In this document: piece by piece, positions 8,976 to 16,683 of the stretch
How positions within the stretch are numbered: position 1 is the first letter of the stretch
How the letters are laid out: each line of letters starts with the position of its first letter
DNA from: Chitinophaga chungangae
GTDB lineage: Bacteria > Bacteroidota > Bacteroidia > Chitinophagales > Chitinophagaceae
Direction: 5' to 3'
Assembly: GCF_017742215.1 (NCBI RefSeq)
Contig: NZ_JAGHKP010000001.1
Coordinates: forward strand, 1,488,001-1,552,000
DNA: 64,000 nucleotides
Translations under genes and position numbers: made by a program
The notes under the pieces: model-generated
Database searches by the model: none
What the model was told of the DNA's origin: nothing
What the model saw: the letters and a program-made list of their open reading frames with translations, nothing else

Positions 8976-9449
8976 TCACCTGGTCGCAAAGGTGCGCTTG
9001 TCTTTTACCTGGTAGCTGCCCGCTTCAGGCCCGAAAGAACGCACCAAACGGTTCCAGGAATTGATCTGCGCAATGGTCAGCGTAAGCACGGCGATCTCCG
9101 CTTTGCTGAAAAAGTTGAGCAGGTCGTCGTGCAGATGCGCGGTGTGCGTTTCCGCGGGCATATGGGTGAGCTGTTCTGCGAAGGCCAGCACTGCCTGTTC
9201 TTTGAGCGTGTAGCAGGTAGCGTCGCGCCAGGCGGAAAGGGAAAGAAGGCGGATGGGGTCTTCACCTGCATGCGTGGCTTCCTTGTAGTGCATGTCTATA
9301 CAATACGCGCAGCTGTTGATCTGTGAAACGCGCATCTGGATGAGCTTTACCAGCTTCGGGTCTATCCCTGATTTATAAATGAATGCCTGTACGTTGGTCA
9401 TGGTTTCCATGAGCCCCTCGGGAATGTCCTGTTGAGTGATCCGTGCCAT
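8976..9449 (-). CDS. Carboxymuconolactone decarboxylase/AhpD-like protein
   Basis: A 157-residue protein with the AhpD-type redox motif C47-A-Y-C50 followed by His54 (C-x2-C-x3-H), typical of the CMD family. These small cytoplasmic helical proteins either reduce peroxides through the Cys pair or act as decarboxylases; the C-x2-C-x3-H form points to thiol redox chemistry. The gene lies directly downstream of an ECF41-type sigma factor and behind a promoter that fits that sigma class (9470-9496), so it is the expected target. CMD proteins are one of the three classes conserved next to ECF41 factors. Confidence 0.88.
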   Translation of the reverse strand: MARITQQDIPEGLMETMTNVQAFIYKSGIDPKLVKLIQMRVSQINSCAYCIDMHYKEATHAGEDPIRLLSLSAWRDATCYTLKEQAVLAFAEQLTHMPAETHTAHLHDDLLNFFSKAEIAVLTLTIAQINSWNRLVRSFGPEAGSYQVKDKRTFATR

Positions 9450-9469
9450 AAAAATGAATTTTATATAAA

Positions 9470-9496
9470 GACAACGCTGCGGCCCGGAATGTGACA
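9470..9496 (-). promoter_or_regulatory. ECF41-type promoter driving the AhpD-like gene
   Basis: Read on the minus strand, TGTCACA (9490-9496) is followed after 16 nt by TGTC (9470-9473). The published ECF41 consensus is TGTCACA about 16 nt from CGTC, so this matches all seven -35 bases and three of four -10 bases. It sits between the sigma gene and the AhpD-like ATG at 9449, leaving a leader of roughly 15 nt. Confidence 0.8.
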
Positions 9497-9506
9497 GATT
9501 CCCGGA

Positions 9507-10328
9507 TTATTTTTCCAGGTTAGATAATTTATCCGGGTTGCGGATCATGAAAACGTTGCTGATGGCGCCTTTAACGAAAGTAAATACCTGGCAGTTGATC
9601 AATTTGCCATTGTTGTACCACAACACCGCGGGCTGGTTGTTGACGAAGGTGGGATGCGGCTCCAGGTGCGCGTACATTTTTTTGTACAGGCCGGCCAGCA
9701 GGGCGATGGCGTCTTTTTTTCCCGTCACGGGATGAAGGGCCGCGATGGCTTTGCCGCCGCCGTCGGAAATCACGGTGATGTCTTCGTTCAGCAGCCGTTC
9801 CAGCGTTTCGATATCGTTGCGCATGATGGCGTCGCGGTATTTCGCGAGGTCTGTGTCTGAATACGCCTGTATGTTCGGCGTTCCAAGCTGTTTGCGGGCG
9901 CGGGCGAGCAGCTGGCGTGAATAATCTTCGCTGATGTTCAATGTAGCGGCGATATCCGCATGATCGTAGTCGAAGGCTTCGCGGAGAATGAACACGGCGC
10001 GCTGGCGCGGGTTGAGCCTTTCAAGCAGCACCATGAGCGAGTAGGAGAGCACATCGCTGCGCAGCAGGGAATGGTCCGCCCTTTCGGTGGCGACGGGCTC
10101 GGGCAGCCATTGGCCGGGATATTCCGCGGCCTGCGACTGCTGTTGTTTTTTACGGTTGATGGAACGGTTGATGACGGTCCTTACAAGATAGGCTTTTTCG
10201 TCGCGCACCTGGCTTCTGTCTGCCTGCATGTAGTGCAGGTAAGCATCCTGCACGATATCTTTGGCTTCTTCCAGCGAACCGGTAATATTATAAGCATAAG
10301 TGGTCAGCAATGGTCTGAGCGTTTCCAT
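9507..10328 (-). CDS. ECF41-type RNA polymerase sigma factor with SnoaL-like C-terminal domain
   Basis: A 273-residue sigma factor. Region 2 covers ~1-70 and region 4 covers ~100-150 (RLNPRQRAVFILREAFDYDHADIAATLNI spans its start). A SnoaL/NTF2-like extension follows at ~160-273. The extension carries both motifs described for ECF41: DGGGK (189-193) and NPDKL (264-268). In this class the extension replaces a separate anti-sigma factor and tunes core binding. The neighbouring AhpD-like gene has a matching promoter. The inducing signal is unknown. Confidence 0.92.
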   Translation of the reverse strand: METLRPLLTTYAYNITGSLEEAKDIVQDAYLHYMQADRSQVRDEKAYLVRTVINRSINRKKQQQSQAAEYPGQWLPEPVATERADHSLLRSDVLSYSLMVLLERLNPRQRAVFILREAFDYDHADIAATLNISEDYSRQLLARARKQLGTPNIQAYSDTDLAKYRDAIMRNDIETLERLLNEDITVISDGGGKAIAALHPVTGKKDAIALLAGLYKKMYAHLEPHPTFVNNQPAVLWYNNGKLINCQVFTFVKGAISNVFMIRNPDKLSNLEK

Positions 10329-10411
10329 GGCCGGAAATTAGCTGAAAATCGTTAACTTCCCTATAACCATATTGAAACGGAACCATATTCAGTAACCAAA
10401 ACAGTTGAAGT

Positions 10412-11407
10412 ATGAATCGCAAAACCCTGCTTTGCCTTGCATTGTTGGCAACGGCATTCATGACCCGGACACAGGCCCAATCCACCCCAGGAAAATTTTA
10501 TATGAAAGTAGCCGGCGGATATTTTTTCAGTGTTTCTCCCGGTCAGTTCCCCGATGTGGGGCCTTACCCCCCGAGAGACGAACACGTGGCCGTTAACCCG
10601 GCCACCGGCGCCACCACAACGATTTCAGAGCGGGTGCTCACAGGTTCTTACGGCGAAGGCGTGCGCGGCGGGCTTTCGTTTGGGTACACGCTCAATAAAT
10701 ATTTCGCCATCGAAGGAACGTTCAATTATTTCCACAGTAAAAAGAACCTGATGACGAAAAACGTAACCACCGTTCAAGGCACCAATACGGTGGTAGGCAG
10801 CATCGAATCGCACGGGCATGTGAACGCCATCGATTTCGCGCCGAGCCTGGTGGTAAGCCCGGGATATGAAAAATTCAATCCTTATGTGCGTTTCGGGTTT
10901 GTAGTGCCGCTGTGGGGCAAGCTGTACATCGAAACGGATGCAACCCGCACCAGCGCTGTGCCCGGGCAGCCCGCGGCAGTAGTGGCGCAAACCGCCATCC
11001 ACCGGAAAGAAGAGATCAAACCGAACCCGACCTTCGGTTTCCAGGGCGCGCTGGGCTTTAATTACGCGGTGGCAAGGCGGCTGGACATTTTTGCCGAAGC
11101 CGAATACCGCAACGTGCCCGTACGGAGCAAAAGCAAAGAAGTGACCGAATACGACGAAGTAACACGCATCGTCAACACCGCCACCGGCGCGGAAGTAGGC
11201 CGGCAAACCCGCAATCTCAACGACCTGAGCACGGCGGAACGTGAAACGGAATACGTTACCGTGCTGGACCAGAATTCCAACACGCCCACCGGCACTACCG
11301 GCACCACCACGCAATACAAAAATAACGATGCACCGGCCAACGATCTGAAATCCTACATCAACATCGGCGGCCTGGGCCTGAATGCGGGCGTACGGTTCCG
11401 GTTCTGA
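10412..11407 (+). CDS. Outer-membrane beta-barrel protein
   Basis: A 331-residue protein with a signal peptide (MNRKTLLCLALLATAFMTRTQA, cleavage near QA/QS). Alternating hydrophobic strands with glycine turns end in LGLNAGVRFRF; the final Phe is the usual barrel sorting signal. Segments such as SFGYTLNKYFAIEGTF and AVARRLDIFAEAEYRNVPV match OmpA/OmpW-like 8-strand barrels (outer membrane beta-barrel, PF13505-like). Long polar loops rich in Thr, Asn and Glu (~215-310) may face outward. It is divergent from the ECF41 sigma gene with 83 bp between, but no ECF41 promoter was seen there. Role unknown; stress-induced or structural. Confidence 0.75.
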   Translation: MNRKTLLCLALLATAFMTRTQAQSTPGKFYMKVAGGYFFSVSPGQFPDVGPYPPRDEHVAVNPATGATTTISERVLTGSYGEGVRGGLSFGYTLNKYFAIEGTFNYFHSKKNLMTKNVTTVQGTNTVVGSIESHGHVNAIDFAPSLVVSPGYEKFNPYVRFGFVVPLWGKLYIETDATRTSAVPGQPAAVVAQTAIHRKEEIKPNPTFGFQGALGFNYAVARRLDIFAEAEYRNVPVRSKSKEVTEYDEVTRIVNTATGAEVGRQTRNLNDLSTAERETEYVTVLDQNSNTPTGTTGTTTQYKNNDAPANDLKSYINIGGLGLNAGVRFRF

Positions 11408-11445
11408 TACATTTTTACATGAAAAACAAAGGCGGAAGGAATACT

Positions 11446-13398
11446 TCACCAACCGCCCCCGCCTCCTCCTCCGCCGCCGCCGCCGGAAGAACCGCCGCTG
11501 CTGCTGCCGCTGCTCCAGCTGGAACTGCCGCTGGAACTGCTGCCCGAGCTGCTGCGTGGAGGTGTGGGATCGATGCGGGCAGTCATAAAAGAGGAAGTGA
11601 AGCCGTTGGAGAAAGAAGATGAAAAACGCGTGTAGTTCATGCGTTCGCCGTCGTACCAGGCCGGGTCGTAGTTCGCCTGCTCCAGCACGGTGTTGAACTT
11701 TTCCGCCCATTCGTTCTCCAGGTCCAGCGCAATGGCGTAAGGCAGGAGTTTTTCAAACAGCTGGGGCGTGCGTTCGGGTGGCGTCAGCATATCCAGCCGG
11801 TGCTCTTCGGCTGTTTCAAGATACATCCTGAACCCGTCGATCTTTGCGGCCATATTGGCGCCCAACGGCGTGGGCGCTTTGATCAGCCGGATGTAAACCA
11901 CGTACCCCACCACCGCCGCGATCATAAACGCCAGCGCGGCAAAGGGGATCTCTTCCATCACCAAAAAAACAAACACCAGCGGCACGATCGTAAACGGAAG
12001 CCCGAAAACCAGGTACACCGCGGCCGAACAACCTTCATGCCGGTGTTTGTAACCGGCCATGAGCATGCCTACGCCCACCCCGAGAAACGGCGTGAGGAAT
12101 AACAGGATGAAAAACGAGCCGGCCTTCGTGAGCAGCATGTAGAGGAACAGCGTAACGCCCGTAAGCACGCCGCCAATCAGGATCTGTTTGGTATTGGGCA
12201 GGAAATAATCCCTAATGCGGTATTGTTCCTTTAACGAAGTGTTAAACGCATTGCCGGCGCTTTCGAATATCCTGTATTGTTTATTATCCAGCTTGATGGA
12301 TTCGCGGGAGCTGAGCAGGCCTGAAAACAGCTGCTGTTCTTCTTTTGGAAGGTTTTTCGGCGCGCTTTCCAGTTTTTCGATGGTGTATTCTTTCCGCGAC
12401 GTTTCTTTGATGCGGATCGCTTTTTTCACTGCCAGGCTTACCAGCGCGGCGGTATTGCCTTTGCTGTCTGTGCTGCGTTTGTAAAGGTACCGCAACGCGG
12501 CCGGCGAAAGCCCGTCCGGCGGCTGGAAAGCGGGCACCGTTACCGGCTGCCCGGGATCGACGCCGTGTTTTTTCCAGCTGAAATAAAAATACAGGAACAG
12601 GCCCAAACCGCCGAAGAGCGCGAGCGCGATGGAACGGAAGTTCTCATACAATTCCCGCAGGCGGTCCCCAAAGCCCGGCGGGGGCGGCCGCATTACGATG
12701 CCGGCGGTAAACGCCGGCGCGATCGTGAAACCGTTTCCCGGTTCCAGCATTTGCGTGGTGGAAAAGGTCGGGGCACCTTCAGGACTATACGAAATAGTGC
12801 AATTGCTGGCGGTAGAGCCGTCTTCCCCCGTATAACAGGCCGCCTGCACCATTTTGGCGCCGTACGGCAGCATCACGGTGGCGCTGGCTTGTACGATGGG
12901 AAACTGCCAGCCCGCGCCCGTCACGTTCCAGTAAAATTCGTCGAAGCTGTCGAAGAAGCCGACATGACCGGTGGTGCTGTAAGTAATGGCGTATTCGTAC
13001 ACACCGGTTTCCAGTTCCACATCGGCGCTGCCGATGCGGATCACGAGGTCGCCGTCTTTTTCCGATTCGTTGTATGGTTCAGGCGCACCGTCTTTCAGCA
13101 CCTCGATAACGTGTATGTCTACACGTTTTTTATTGCCGTATTTGTTTTTCCGGTAAAGCGGGATGTTGCGGAAGATGCCCCTTTTGATGTAAGTGCCGGC
13201 GGTGAACACTTTGATGTGCTCCGTGATCAGCGCTTCGCCGGTGGTGTCCAGCCGTATGTCCGAATGAAAACGGATGATGCCGTCGGAGTACAGGGGATGG
13301 GCGGGCTCTTCCTGAATATGCAGGGTACTGTCCGTTTCCTGCGCGGGCAGCTGAGCGCAGCAAAGCAGCAGGCAAAGGGCCAAAAAAAGATGTTTCAT
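11446..13398 (-). CDS. DUF2207 membrane protein with Gly/Ser-rich tail
   Basis: A 650-residue protein with a signal peptide, an exported beta-rich DUF2207 domain (~25-230), one transmembrane helix near 240-260, a cytoplasmic segment, two to four further helices (~385-490), and a C-terminal tail of Ser/Gly repeats ending in eleven glycines and Trp. This layout is standard for DUF2207 proteins, which are usually encoded next to LemA. Its start overlaps the stop of the LemA gene by 4 nt (ATGA), so the two are coupled. The molecular role is not known; an envelope function is likely. Confidence 0.88.
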   Translation of the reverse strand: MKHLFLALCLLLCCAQLPAQETDSTLHIQEEPAHPLYSDGIIRFHSDIRLDTTGEALITEHIKVFTAGTYIKRGIFRNIPLYRKNKYGNKKRVDIHVIEVLKDGAPEPYNESEKDGDLVIRIGSADVELETGVYEYAITYSTTGHVGFFDSFDEFYWNVTGAGWQFPIVQASATVMLPYGAKMVQAACYTGEDGSTASNCTISYSPEGAPTFSTTQMLEPGNGFTIAPAFTAGIVMRPPPPGFGDRLRELYENFRSIALALFGGLGLFLYFYFSWKKHGVDPGQPVTVPAFQPPDGLSPAALRYLYKRSTDSKGNTAALVSLAVKKAIRIKETSRKEYTIEKLESAPKNLPKEEQQLFSGLLSSRESIKLDNKQYRIFESAGNAFNTSLKEQYRIRDYFLPNTKQILIGGVLTGVTLFLYMLLTKAGSFFILLFLTPFLGVGVGMLMAGYKHRHEGCSAAVYLVFGLPFTIVPLVFVFLVMEEIPFAALAFMIAAVVGYVVYIRLIKAPTPLGANMAAKIDGFRMYLETAEEHRLDMLTPPERTPQLFEKLLPYAIALDLENEWAEKFNTVLEQANYDPAWYDGERMNYTRFSSSFSNGFTSSFMTARIDPTPPRSSSGSSSSGSSSWSSGSSSGGSSGGGGGGGGGGGW

Positions 13399-13952
13399 GA
13401 AAAGCTCACATTGGGTGTTTCGCGGTGCGCGGGGTTATCGATCTCGAAGAACTCGCCGGAGCGGAATCCGAACATGCCGGCGATAATGTTGGTCGGGAAT
13501 TTTTCTACGAGGTTATTGTTTTCGCGTACGGTACCGTTGTAGTACCGGCGGGCCGATTCCAGGTTGCTTTCGATGTCTGCCAGTTCAGCCTGCAGGGCTG
13601 TGAAATTAGCGCTGGCCTTCAGGTCCGGGTAATTTTCCGCGACGGCGAAAAGAGAGCCGAGGGCGCGGGTAAGACCGGCTTCCGCCTGCATTTTGTCGTG
13701 CGGCGAAGCGGCGTTCATGGAAGCGGCGCGGTAACGGGTCACCTGTTCCAGCGTTTGTTTTTCATGCGCGGCGTACCCTTTTACGGTTTCCACGAGATTG
13801 GGGATGAGGTCGTAACGTTTTTTGAGGCTGACATCTATCCCGCTCCAGCCTTCTTTCATAAGGTTCCGTTTGCTCACCAGCCCGTTGTAGCCTGAAACGG
13901 CCCAGATCAGCAGGATGGCGGCCACCGCGATGATGCCGATGGTAATTCCCAT
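13395..13952 (-). CDS. lemA: LemA-family protein
   Basis: A 185-residue protein with one N-terminal transmembrane helix (~5-22) followed by the LemA helical domain: N-x-L-x-x-x-R-N-L-M-K-E-G-W, then DVSLKKRYDLIPNLVETVKGY, and a closing NIIAGMFGFRSGEFFEID. LemA proteins are inner-membrane-anchored with a helical bundle. It is co-transcribed with DUF2207 (4-nt overlap), a pair conserved in many phyla. Function is poorly defined; membrane stress or peptide presentation have been proposed for relatives. Confidence 0.93.
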   Translation of the reverse strand: MGITIGIIAVAAILLIWAVSGYNGLVSKRNLMKEGWSGIDVSLKKRYDLIPNLVETVKGYAAHEKQTLEQVTRYRAASMNAASPHDKMQAEAGLTRALGSLFAVAENYPDLKASANFTALQAELADIESNLESARRYYNGTVRENNNLVEKFPTNIIAGMFGFRSGEFFEIDNPAHRETPNVSFS

Positions 13953-13998
13953 AATTTCACAGGTTTTATGAAACAGGAAATTAACTATAAAAAACGGA

Positions 13999-14631
13999 TC
14001 AGCATAATGCGGGCGAACGCAGTTTTTTCAGCATGGCGTAAAACAACGCAAACATGGCCGCGAACAGGACCGTGAACCCCCACACCTCCGCATGCCGGAA
14101 AGGATGGATAAAATGCAAGGCAATGCTGCCCAGCAGCGCCTGCGGCGCGGTAAATATATCCCAGCTGTTGAACCGCAGGAACCTGCCAATGTAAATACCG
14201 TAACCGCAAAGAAGGGAAGCCGTGGCAAGACAACCATACACCGCGCGGCGCGGCAACATTCCTTCCAGGAAACGCTCTACCTGCATGAGCGAGATCATAC
14301 CTGTCCACAGGCCATTCCACGCGGCGGTAGACAGCAGGATCAGGTCGAACCATTTGGGCGCGGGCGGTTTGGCGTGAAAGTGGAACAGGTCGGTAAGCAC
14401 GTAAGGAGCGTTGGGGAAAAACAGCAGCCAGCCCGCAAGCAGCAGCATGTTGCGGATGCCCGGTTTGCCGGCGGGTTGCAGCCGCGAGCTGAACATCAGC
14501 GGAACAAAGGCGAGGAAAGTATTCCAGGCAAGAAATACGTAAGCCGGGGTTTGCGTAAAATACATGCGACCGGCCAGCAGCAGGCACATGAATGCAACAC
14601 CGGGCAGCAGCATTTTTCCGTAGGGTTTCAT
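13999..14631 (-). CDS. DUF1361 membrane protein
   Basis: A 210-residue integral membrane protein with about six hydrophobic segments. It carries the DUF1361 hallmarks FLAWNTFLAFVPLMFS near the N-terminus and FFPNAPYVLTDLFHF in the middle, followed by WNGLWTGMISLMQVERFL. The family is uncharacterised. Its start overlaps the stop of the upstream ferritin-like gene by 4 nt (ATGA), so the two form an operon behind the palindromic site at 15386-15400. Confidence 0.85.
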   Translation of the reverse strand: MKPYGKMLLPGVAFMCLLLAGRMYFTQTPAYVFLAWNTFLAFVPLMFSSRLQPAGKPGIRNMLLLAGWLLFFPNAPYVLTDLFHFHAKPPAPKWFDLILLSTAAWNGLWTGMISLMQVERFLEGMLPRRAVYGCLATASLLCGYGIYIGRFLRFNSWDIFTAPQALLGSIALHFIHPFRHAEVWGFTVLFAAMFALFYAMLKKLRSPALC

Positions 14632-15368
14632 ATGAATGCGAATTGAAGTTTGGTATCGGGGGAAATGATGCGGTGAATGTTCTTGTAGTATTTATACCGC
14701 ATTTTGCGCACGAATGTGGCGTAGGTATTGCCACCGGCTTTAAAAAGCTCGCGATGGGCGAACCACATCACGTGCACGGTGGAAAAATAAAATACACGGT
14801 AAACGGCTCTGCGCCACAGCCTGGCGAAAGGCGTTTTGCCGGTGAATATCTGTTCAAGCCTTTCCCGCTGAAATTCGATGTGATAAGCTTCGTCGATCAG
14901 GATGTCGCGGCAGATCTGTTTGAGGAGAATGCAGTGCGTAGCGTCTTTCAGCGCCTGGTAAAACACCTGCGCGCCGCTTTCTACGGTGAGCACCGCGAGC
15001 GTCCAGGCTTCCATGCTGGTGTTAAAATGACGGGCCCTGCGGAAAAGCGTATCGCCCCAGTTGTGTTTGATCCTTGGCCGGGCGATGCGGTCGAGGTATT
15101 GACCGAGGTTTTCGCCGTGTTTTTGTTCTTCTTTGATAAAAAGCTGGATGGCTTCTGAGAAATGTCCGTCGCCGGTTTTACGCGCATGCAGGAAAGCCGC
15201 GCGCAGCAAATGCCGTCCGTCCGACGTTTCGCCGAGCTGCCATGCCTGCAGGTGGGGCAGGATGGTTTTTATTTGCGAAGGGGTGAGGGAAGGGGAAAGG
15301 TCCCAGTTGATGCGGTGATGCGTGGCGTTATGGCGGAAAAACAGGACCCATTCTTGCGTTGAATGCAT
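14628..15368 (-). CDS. Ferritin-like (di-iron) domain protein
   Basis: A 246-residue, mostly helical, apparently cytoplasmic protein. Two motifs of a di-iron four-helix bundle are visible: a first cluster E-E-Q-K-H (FIKEEQKHGENLGQYLD) and a second D-E-A-Y-H (DILIDEAYHIEFQRERL), with another Glu (VESGAQVFYQAL) between them. That fits an oxygen-using or iron-binding ferritin-like enzyme rather than storage ferritin. The C-terminal ~60 residues are basic and aromatic. It is translationally coupled to DUF1361 downstream, and a palindromic operator candidate sits 18 bp ahead of its ATG. The substrate is unknown. Confidence 0.65.
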   Translation of the reverse strand: MHSTQEWVLFFRHNATHHRINWDLSPSLTPSQIKTILPHLQAWQLGETSDGRHLLRAAFLHARKTGDGHFSEAIQLFIKEEQKHGENLGQYLDRIARPRIKHNWGDTLFRRARHFNTSMEAWTLAVLTVESGAQVFYQALKDATHCILLKQICRDILIDEAYHIEFQRERLEQIFTGKTPFARLWRRAVYRVFYFSTVHVMWFAHRELFKAGGNTYATFVRKMRYKYYKNIHRIISPDTKLQFAFI

Positions 15369-15385
15369 AAGGTTATTTTTATTCG

Positions 15386-15400
15386 CTTTGTATCACAAAG
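15386..15400. promoter_or_regulatory. Palindromic operator candidate, copy 1 (CTTTG-N5-CAAAG)
   Basis: CTTTG-tatca-CAAAG lies 18 bp upstream of the ferritin-like ATG (minus strand). A second copy with the same arms and spacing lies at 15468-15482, 82 bp away. The rest of 15369-15581 holds no gene. Confidence 0.6.
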
Positions 15401-15452
15401 TGAAAGAGTGAAAAATAAGGCTGATGGAACAGCCTGTTGCGATCAGGAATAG

Positions 15453-15460
15453 TATATTTG
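15453..15460 (+). promoter_or_regulatory. Promoter -7 element TATATTTG
   Basis: This is an exact match to the Bacteroidota -7 consensus TAnnTTTG on the plus strand. No clear -33 TTTG was found at the usual distance. A start site near 15465 would fall at the edge of operator copy 2, as expected for a repressed promoter. Confidence 0.5.
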
Positions 15461-15466
15461 AAAAGT

Positions 15467-15483
15467 ACTTTGAATTACAAAGT
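15467..15483. promoter_or_regulatory. Palindromic operator candidate, copy 2 (ACTTTG-N5-CAAAGT)
   Basis: A perfect inverted repeat ACTTTG-aatta-CAAAGT immediately after the TATATTTG box. It shares its ten core arm bases with copy 1 at 15386-15400, which sits before the divergent ferritin-like operon. Confidence 0.62.
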
Positions 15484-15581
15484 AAATAAACAAATGAGAA
15501 ATTTCCAAATCTGAGTGCCGCCATAAATGCTAAAGAAGCGTTAAAACGGGTTTTTAGGCAAAAAATGTTTATATTCGCATA

Positions 15582-15752
15582 ATGACATGCAGATCGTTAT
15601 ACCAGCAAATGCGCCACCGCGCAGTCCGTCCCAACAGGGATGCGGCGCCGCTGTATACCTGCATCAGTAAGCCATTCCGCACATTCTGCAAGAAGTTGTA
15701 TTACTTCTCAAATTTTAAGGACTTCAATACGCTTGCCCTGAACCATCATTGA
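15582..15752 (+). CDS. Possible 56-residue basic leader peptide or small protein
   Basis: A short frame opening ATG-ACA-TGC and ending in TGA at 15750-15752. The peptide is strongly basic and its second half is rich in Phe and Tyr (PFRTFCKKLYYFSNFKDF). The first 80 nt also fold as a branched hairpin and the stop codon lies in the loop of the downstream terminator, the layout of an attenuator leader. A TATATTCG box ends 4 nt before the ATG. Nothing in the peptide is recognised, and the frame may be a chance reading of a structured RNA. Confidence 0.35.
   Translation: MTCRSLYQQMRHRAVRPNRDAAPLYTCISKPFRTFCKKLYYFSNFKDFNTLALNHH
15587..15664 (+). ncRNA. Structured RNA element (leader or small RNA), unassigned
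   Basis: Nested complementary segments: ATGCAG (15587-15592) with CTGCAT (15659-15664); TATA (15598-15601) with TATA (15654-15657); CAGC (15603-15606) with GCTG (15650-15653); GCG plus CCGC (15611-15620) with GCGG plus CGC (15642-15648); and GTCCC (15628-15632) with GGGAT (15637-15641) around an AACA loop. The element is followed 72 nt later by a strong terminator. It does not match any riboswitch, 6S, SRP or tmRNA pattern I know. Confidence 0.5.
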
Positions 15753-15792
15753 TCACGCCAGGGTTCAGGGGCTTCCTATTTTATTGTTTTTT
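15736..15792 (+). terminator. Intrinsic terminator in the leader of the 77-aa gene
   Basis: A perfect 9-bp stem CCCTGAACC/GGTTCAGGG (15736-15744 with 15762-15770), a 17-nt loop and a T-rich tail to 15792. It ends 24 nt before the next ATG, so it either ends a ~200-nt RNA or acts as an attenuator. Confidence 0.75.
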
Positions 15793-15816
15793 AGTTTTTA
15801 TTAGAACGAAATCGTT

Positions 15817-16050
15817 ATGACCGAGAACAAGGAAAACGTTCCGGTCAGCGGTATGGTACTGGTGCTTCTCGTTATTCTCAACGCGGTCGTATTGCGCGCG
15901 GGGCTTACGAAAAGTACCGGCTGGTACTGGGCCTTATGCCTCACTGTTCCACTGCTGCTGATCGTTTCCCGGAACGCATGTAAAAAACAGCCCGACACCG
16001 TGCGCGGCAACCTGGGCGGGCAGCTTCGCTGGCTGCTGAAAGTCTGGTAA
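15817..16050 (+). CDS. Small two-helix membrane protein, unrecognised
   Basis: A 77-residue protein: a short polar N-terminus, two hydrophobic helices (~11-27 and ~34-50) and a basic C-terminal tail ending GGQLRWLLKVW. I do not recognise the family. It begins 24 nt after the terminator at 15736-15792 and would be the first full gene of the transcript from the 15453-15460 promoter if the terminator is read through. Its topology suggests a small inner-membrane protein. Confidence 0.55.
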   Translation: MTENKENVPVSGMVLVLLVILNAVVLRAGLTKSTGWYWALCLTVPLLLIVSRNACKKQPDTVRGNLGGQLRWLLKVW

Positions 16051-16195
16051 GCCGCCGGAGGCACGATGTTTGCACACACCGGAACAATCATTTTCTCCGT
16101 GGCGGGAAGCCCGGATCTCCTCCATTCATATTCATTTTCGGCGCCGCCTTTACAGGCCGGGCCGGAATTTTCATTCATGTATAAAATTATGACCG

Positions 16196-16603
16196 ATGCA
16201 AAAGACAAAGACAAACATGCAACCCGTATTCAGAAAAGACGACTTTGAAATATTACAGGCCTGCCTGCAGGAAGACGAGCGGGTGAGCACTTTTACGCCG
16301 GACGTAGTGGAATCTTTACTGGCGGATTTCCGCAAGGGAAAACTCGTCAGCAAAGAAGAATTCCCCTCCGACGTGGTGCGGCTCAACTCCCGTGTGGTCG
16401 TGCAGGAAGCCAACAGGGACAAAGAGATGGAAATCACCATCGTAATGCCCGAAGAAGCGGATATCAAACAACGCAAAATTTCCGTCATGGCGCCCGTTGG
16501 CGTAGCCCTGATCGGTTTCCGGCAGGGGCAGGAAGTGATGTGGCCCGTGCACGGCGGCAATAAAAAGTTCCGCATCAAGGAAGTGATCAACGACAACGAA
16601 TAA
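16196..16603 (+). CDS. Rnk/GreA C-terminal-domain protein
   Basis: A 135-residue protein whose C-terminal ~75 residues match the GreA/GreB/Rnk FKBP-like domain (RLNSRVVVQEANRDKEMEI, SVMAPVGVALIGFRQGQEV). The N-terminal ~50 residues are a short helical part, too short for the Gre coiled coil. Rnk-type proteins bind RNA polymerase near the secondary channel without cleavage activity. Starts are possible at 16196 and at 16217 (MQPVFRKDD). The gene is followed by a strong terminator. The link to its upstream neighbours is unclear. Confidence 0.78.
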   Translation: MQKTKTNMQPVFRKDDFEILQACLQEDERVSTFTPDVVESLLADFRKGKLVSKEEFPSDVVRLNSRVVVQEANRDKEMEITIVMPEEADIKQRKISVMAPVGVALIGFRQGQEVMWPVHGGNKKFRIKEVINDNE

Positions 16604-16642
16604 TATATTACCGTTAATAGCTCATATTTTGGAATACGAACA

Positions 16643-16674
16643 ACCGGCGCTTTTACTGGCGCCGGTCTTTTTTA
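16643..16674 (+). terminator. Rho-independent terminator
   Basis: A perfect 8-bp stem ACCGGCGC/GCGCCGGT (16643-16650 with 16659-16666), an 8-nt loop and a T-run. It ends the Rnk-like gene. Confidence 0.9.
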
Positions 16675-16683
16675 CTGCCGACC

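Noticed and set aside
11446..11560. Gly/Ser-rich low-complexity DNA at the end of the DUF2207 gene, suspected as a simple-repeat expansion
   Set aside because: Such tails are standard in DUF2207 proteins and the frame stays open to its stop.
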